Positions 60,873-64,000 of a stretch of 64,000 bases of DNA are shown piece by piece. This stretch comes from Lysobacter sp. yr284. GTDB taxonomy: Bacteria; Pseudomonadota; Gammaproteobacteria; Xanthomonadales; Xanthomonadaceae. Position 1 is the stretch's first letter, and each line of letters starts with the position of its first letter. Both the position numbers and the translations under genes were made by a program. The notes beneath the pieces are model-generated. The model made no database searches and was not told where the DNA came from. It saw only the letters and a list, made by a program, of their open reading frames with translations. The stretch spans positions 124,001 through 188,000 of the forward strand of contig NZ_FNPT01000004.1 in NCBI RefSeq assembly GCF_900107375.1. Direction: 5' to 3'.

Positions 60873-62314
60873 GCACCGCCCTGCGCCGCCGTCTGCAACA
60901 CACAGGCGACCTGGCCAAGGCGTTCCCGCGCGTGCACTTCGTCGGCATCGGCGGCACCGGCATGAGCGGCATCGCCGAAGTCATGTGCACGCTGGGCTAC
61001 CAGGTGTCGGGTTCCGACATGGCCGACAACGCGGTGACCCGGCGGCTGGCGTCGATGGGCGCGACCGTGCACCGCGGCCACGCCGCCGCGAACGTGCTCG
61101 GCGCCGATTGCGTGGTGGTGTCCAGCGCGATCAAGCGCGACAACCCGGAACTGATGGAAGCGCGCGCCCAGCGCATCCCGGTGGTGCCGCGCGCGGAGAT
61201 GCTGGCCGAGCTGATGCGCTTCCGCCGCGGCATCGCCGTCGCCGGCACCCACGGCAAGACCACCACCACCTCGCTGGCCGCGAGCGTGCTGGCCGAGGGT
61301 GGCATCGACCCGACCTTCGTGATCGGCGGCAAGCTGCTCGCCGCCGGCGCCAACGCCGGCCTCGGCGGCGGCCAGTGGCTGGTGGCCGAAGCCGATGAGA
61401 GCGACGGCAGCTTCCTGCGCCTGAACCCGCAGATCGCCATCGTCACCAACATCGACGCCGACCACCTGGAGAACTACGGCGGCGACTTCGCCAAGGTCCA
61501 GGCCGCGTTCGAGGAATTCCTGCACCGGCTGCCGTTCTACGGCCTGGCGGTGCTGTGCATCGACGACGCCAACGTCGCCCGGCTGGCCGCGGAGACCCCG
61601 CGCCACGTGATGACCTACGGCTTCAGCCCCGAGGCCGACGTGCGCGCCGAGGACGTCAGCCAGGACGGCGGCGCGATGCGCTTCACCCTGTGCCTGCCCG
61701 ACGCTACCCGCACCGCGGTGACCCTGGCGCTGCCGGGCCGGCACAACGTGCTCAACGCGCTGGCCGCGGCCTCGGTGGCGTGGCAGCTGGGCGTGCAGCC
61801 CGAGGCGATCGCGCGCGCGCTGGAGAAGTTCGCCGGCATCGGCCGCCGCTTCAACCTGCTGGCGCAGATCAAGACCGACAAGGGCGCGACCGTGCAGCTG
61901 GTCGACGACTACGGCCACCACCCCAAGGAGCTGGAAGCCGTGTTCGCCGCCGCCCGCGGCGGCTGGCCGGACAAGCGCCTGGTGGTGGCGTTCCAGCCGC
62001 ACCGCTACAGCCGCACCCGCGATCTGTTCGACGACTTCGCCGCGGTGCTGTCGTCGGTGGACGCGCTGGTGCTGACCGAGGTCTATCCGGCCGGCGAGGC
62101 GCCGATCGCCGGCGCCGACGCCAAGTCGCTGGCGCGCGCGATCCGCGCGCGCGGCCGCATCGACCCGGTCGTGGTCGGCGCCGCCGGCGACCTCGCCGGC
62201 GTGCTGCCGGACGTATTGAACGACGGCGACCTGCTGTTGCTGATGGGCGCCGGCGACATCGGCGCCGCGGCCCAGCAGCTGGCCACCACCGGTTTCCAAG
62301 GAGAGTCGAAGTGA
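60869..62314 (+). CDS. murC: UDP-N-acetylmuramate-L-alanine ligase
   Basis: A 481-residue Mur ligase adding L-Ala. [17 protein letters not shown]-loop [25 protein letters not shown], and [14 protein letters not shown] are visible. GTGA overlap with ddl. Confidence 0.97.
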   Translation: MSTALRRRLQHTGDLAKAFPRVHFVGIGGTGMSGIAEVMCTLGYQVSGSDMADNAVTRRLASMGATVHRGHAAANVLGADCVVVSSAIKRDNPELMEARAQRIPVVPRAEMLAELMRFRRGIAVAGTHGKTTTTSLAASVLAEGGIDPTFVIGGKLLAAGANAGLGGGQWLVAEADESDGSFLRLNPQIAIVTNIDADHLENYGGDFAKVQAAFEEFLHRLPFYGLAVLCIDDANVARLAAETPRHVMTYGFSPEADVRAEDVSQDGGAMRFTLCLPDATRTAVTLALPGRHNVLNALAAASVAWQLGVQPEAIARALEKFAGIGRRFNLLAQIKTDKGATVQLVDDYGHHPKELEAVFAAARGGWPDKRLVVAFQPHRYSRTRDLFDDFAAVLSSVDALVLTEVYPAGEAPIAGADAKSLARAIRARGRIDPVVVGAAGDLAGVLPDVLNDGDLLLLMGAGDIGAAAQQLATTGFQGESK

Positions 62315-63288
62315 GTGTGAAGTTCGCCGCGTTGCGCGTCACCGATCCGGCCGCGTTCGGCCGCGTCGCCGTGCTCATGGGCGGCACCAGCGCCGAGCGC
62401 GAGGTGTCGCTGGATTCCGGCCGCGGCGTGCTCGACGCGCTGCGCTCGCGCGGCGTGGACGCGTTCGCGGTCGACGGCATCCCCGCGCTGGTCGAAAGCA
62501 TCCGCGCCGGCGCGGTCGACCGGGTGTTCAACATCCTGCACGGCAACAAGGGCGGCGGCGAAGACGGCGTGCTGCAGGGCGTGCTGGAAGCGCTCGGCGT
62601 GCCCTACACCGGTTCGGACGTGCTCGGCTCGGCCCTGGCGATGGACAAGATCCGGACCAAGCAGGTGTGGATCGGCTCCGGCCTGCCGACCCCGCGCTTC
62701 AAGCGCATCGCCAAGGGCGACGACGTCCACGCGGCGGCGCGCGAGATCGGCCTGCCGGTCATCATCAAGCCGTCGTGCGAAGGCTCCAGCGTCGGCGTCT
62801 CGCGCGTGCTGGCCGATGCCGACATCGACCAGGCCGTCGACTTGGCCGCGCGCTATCCCGGCGAGATGCTGATGGAGCAGATGATCGTCGGCGACGAACT
62901 CACCGTGGCGGTGCTGATCGACGGCGACGGCTACACCGCGCTGCCGTCGATCCGGATCGTGCCCAAGGGCGAGTGGTACGACTATCACGCCAAGTACATC
63001 GCCGAGGACACCCAGTACCTGTGTCCGGGCCTGGACGGCGCCGCCGAAGACGAGATCCGCCGCCTGGCGATGCAGGCCTTCGTCGCCGCCGGCTGCAAGG
63101 GCTGGGGCCGCGTCGATTTCATGCGCGACCGCGACGGCAAGTTCTACCTGATCGAAGTCAACACCGCGCCGGGCATGACCAGCCACTCGCTGGTGCCCAA
63201 GGCCGCGCGCCAGGTCGGCATCGAATACGACGAACTGTGCTGGCGCGTGCTCGAAGCCACCGTGACCGCGGGAGGTGGCGCGGCGTGA
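62311..63288 (+). CDS. ddl: D-alanine-D-alanine ligase
   Basis: A 325-residue ATP-grasp enzyme. [35 protein letters not shown], and the C-terminal [20 protein letters not shown] block are present. GTG 62311 follows AAGGAGAG by 5 bases and overlaps murC. The dcw location marks it as the DdlB type. Confidence 0.96.
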   Translation: MSVKFAALRVTDPAAFGRVAVLMGGTSAEREVSLDSGRGVLDALRSRGVDAFAVDGIPALVESIRAGAVDRVFNILHGNKGGGEDGVLQGVLEALGVPYTGSDVLGSALAMDKIRTKQVWIGSGLPTPRFKRIAKGDDVHAAAREIGLPVIIKPSCEGSSVGVSRVLADADIDQAVDLAARYPGEMLMEQMIVGDELTVAVLIDGDGYTALPSIRIVPKGEWYDYHAKYIAEDTQYLCPGLDGAAEDEIRRLAMQAFVAAGCKGWGRVDFMRDRDGKFYLIEVNTAPGMTSHSLVPKAARQVGIEYDELCWRVLEATVTAGGGAA

Positions 63289-64000
63289 ACGCCCTGCTGC
63301 GACTCGTCGGATGGGCATTGGCGCTGGTCCTGGTGGCGCTGCCGGTCGTGGCCGTGTTGAACGGCTGGATCGGCGCGAACCAGTGGCCGCTCAAGCGCCT
63401 GCGCGTGACCGGCGAGTTCGAGCGGGTGGACGCGGCGGCGCTGCGCAAGACCCTGTTGCCCTACGCCCAGCGCGGCTTCTTCGCGGTCGACCTGCCCAAG
63501 GCGCAGGACGCGGTGTCGAAGCTGCCGTGGGTCGAGCGCGCCGAAGTGCGCAAGCGCTGGCCGGACGTGCTGGAAGTGACCGTGGTCGAGCACAAGCCGT
63601 TCGCGCGCTGGGGCCAGGACCGTTTGCTGTCGGAACAGGGCCGCCTGTTCCCGATCGGCAAGGACCTGCAGGTGCCGGACAAGCTGCCGCAGTTCGGCGG
63701 GCCCGAGAGCCGGGTCGCCGACGTGGTGGCGCTGTACAACGAGTCGCGCGAGCTGTTCGCGCCGGTGGGGCTGGAAGTGCGCGACGTCGAGGTCGACCAG
63801 CGCGGCAGCTGGACCATGGGCCTGAGCAACGGCGCGCAGATCGTGATCGGCCGCACCGAGCAGCGTTCGCGCCTGAGCCGCTTCGTGCACATGCTGCCGC
63901 AGCTCACCGCGCAGAAGGCGCAGGTGATCGAGCGCGCCGATCTTCGCTACACCAATGGTTTTTCGCTGACGTGGGCGCCCGCGCAACAGGCGCCGGCGGC
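63285..64000 (+). CDS. ftsQ: Cell division protein FtsQ (partial, runs off the window)
   Basis: At least 238 residues are present with no stop before the window ends. GTG 63285 overlaps the ddl stop and has GGGAGG upstream. A transmembrane helix ([20 protein letters not shown]) is followed by a POTRA domain ([20 protein letters not shown] to [12 protein letters not shown]) and the beta domain. It forms the FtsQ-L-B complex; ftsA and ftsZ should follow. Confidence 0.93.
   Translation, partial: MNALLRLVGWALALVLVALPVVAVLNGWIGANQWPLKRLRVTGEFERVDAAALRKTLLPYAQRGFFAVDLPKAQDAVSKLPWVERAEVRKRWPDVLEVTVVEHKPFARWGQDRLLSEQGRLFPIGKDLQVPDKLPQFGGPESRVADVVALYNESRELFAPVGLEVRDVEVDQRGSWTMGLSNGAQIVIGRTEQRSRLSRFVHMLPQLTAQKAQVIERADLRYTNGFSLTWAPAQQAPA

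Overview
The window is about 70% G+C and densely coded. Its conserved gene content and order point to a gammaproteobacterium of the family Xanthomonadaceae, most likely Lysobacter or a close relative. The indicators are xerD followed by dsbC, an eleven-gene type II secretion operon of the Xanthomonas xps type (E-F-G-H-I-J-K-L-M-N-D), an RFN-controlled riboflavin cluster, and a division/cell-wall cluster that lacks murD between mraY and ftsW. I see no phage, insertion sequence, tRNA or CRISPR array. The only accessory-looking DNA is several families of short palindromic repeats and a few lineage-type genes. Placement in Lysobacter is inference from content and cannot be confirmed here.

Layout. 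1-2470: the 3' end of xerD and two tandem DsbC-like lipoproteins. 2734-6663: purL with a strong terminator, then a frameshifted small gene (6806-7266). 7563-20317: the type II secretion operon, with an unusual secreted Cys-rich repeat protein gene between gspE and gspF, closed by a textbook terminator. 20710-22447: two family-2-like glycosyltransferases. 22595-25596: a metallo-beta-lactamase-fold hydrolase (minus strand) and two tandem DUF1444 paralogues. 25696-30794 (minus strand): pyrF, a second-type methionine aminopeptidase, a Pmp3/YqaE membrane peptide, ettA and lpxO. 31111-35684: glyA, a TonB-C-terminal-domain protein, nrdR, ribD and a methyltransferase.

35928-40711: FMN riboswitch, ribE, a ribB fusion with a degenerate GTP-cyclohydrolase-II-like domain, an 84-bp tandem repeat, ribH, nusB and thiL. 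41054-43775: a tandem pair of glycine-triplet (collagen-like or polyglycine-type) lipoproteins, the most distinctive unexplained genes here. 43802-47617 (minus strand): lpoA, yraN, a membrane metal-dependent hydrolase and a FAD-linked oxidase. 47753-50227: rsmI, a small hypothetical gene, RNase P RNA followed by a run of hairpins, and an NTF2-like lipoprotein (minus strand).

50566-64000: the dcw cluster mraZ-rsmH-ftsL-ftsI-murE-murF-mraY-ftsW-murG-(small ORF)-murC-ddl-ftsQ. It is preceded by a near-consensus extended -10 promoter overlapped by 10-bp-phased MraZ-type boxes. Nearly every junction is an ATGA or GTGA overlap or a short overlap, so the cluster is probably translationally coupled from mraZ into ftsQ and beyond the window. 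A 56-codon ORF sits exactly between murG and murC, coupled at both ends.

Calls rest on reading the sequence and on recalled family motifs. No database search was run.
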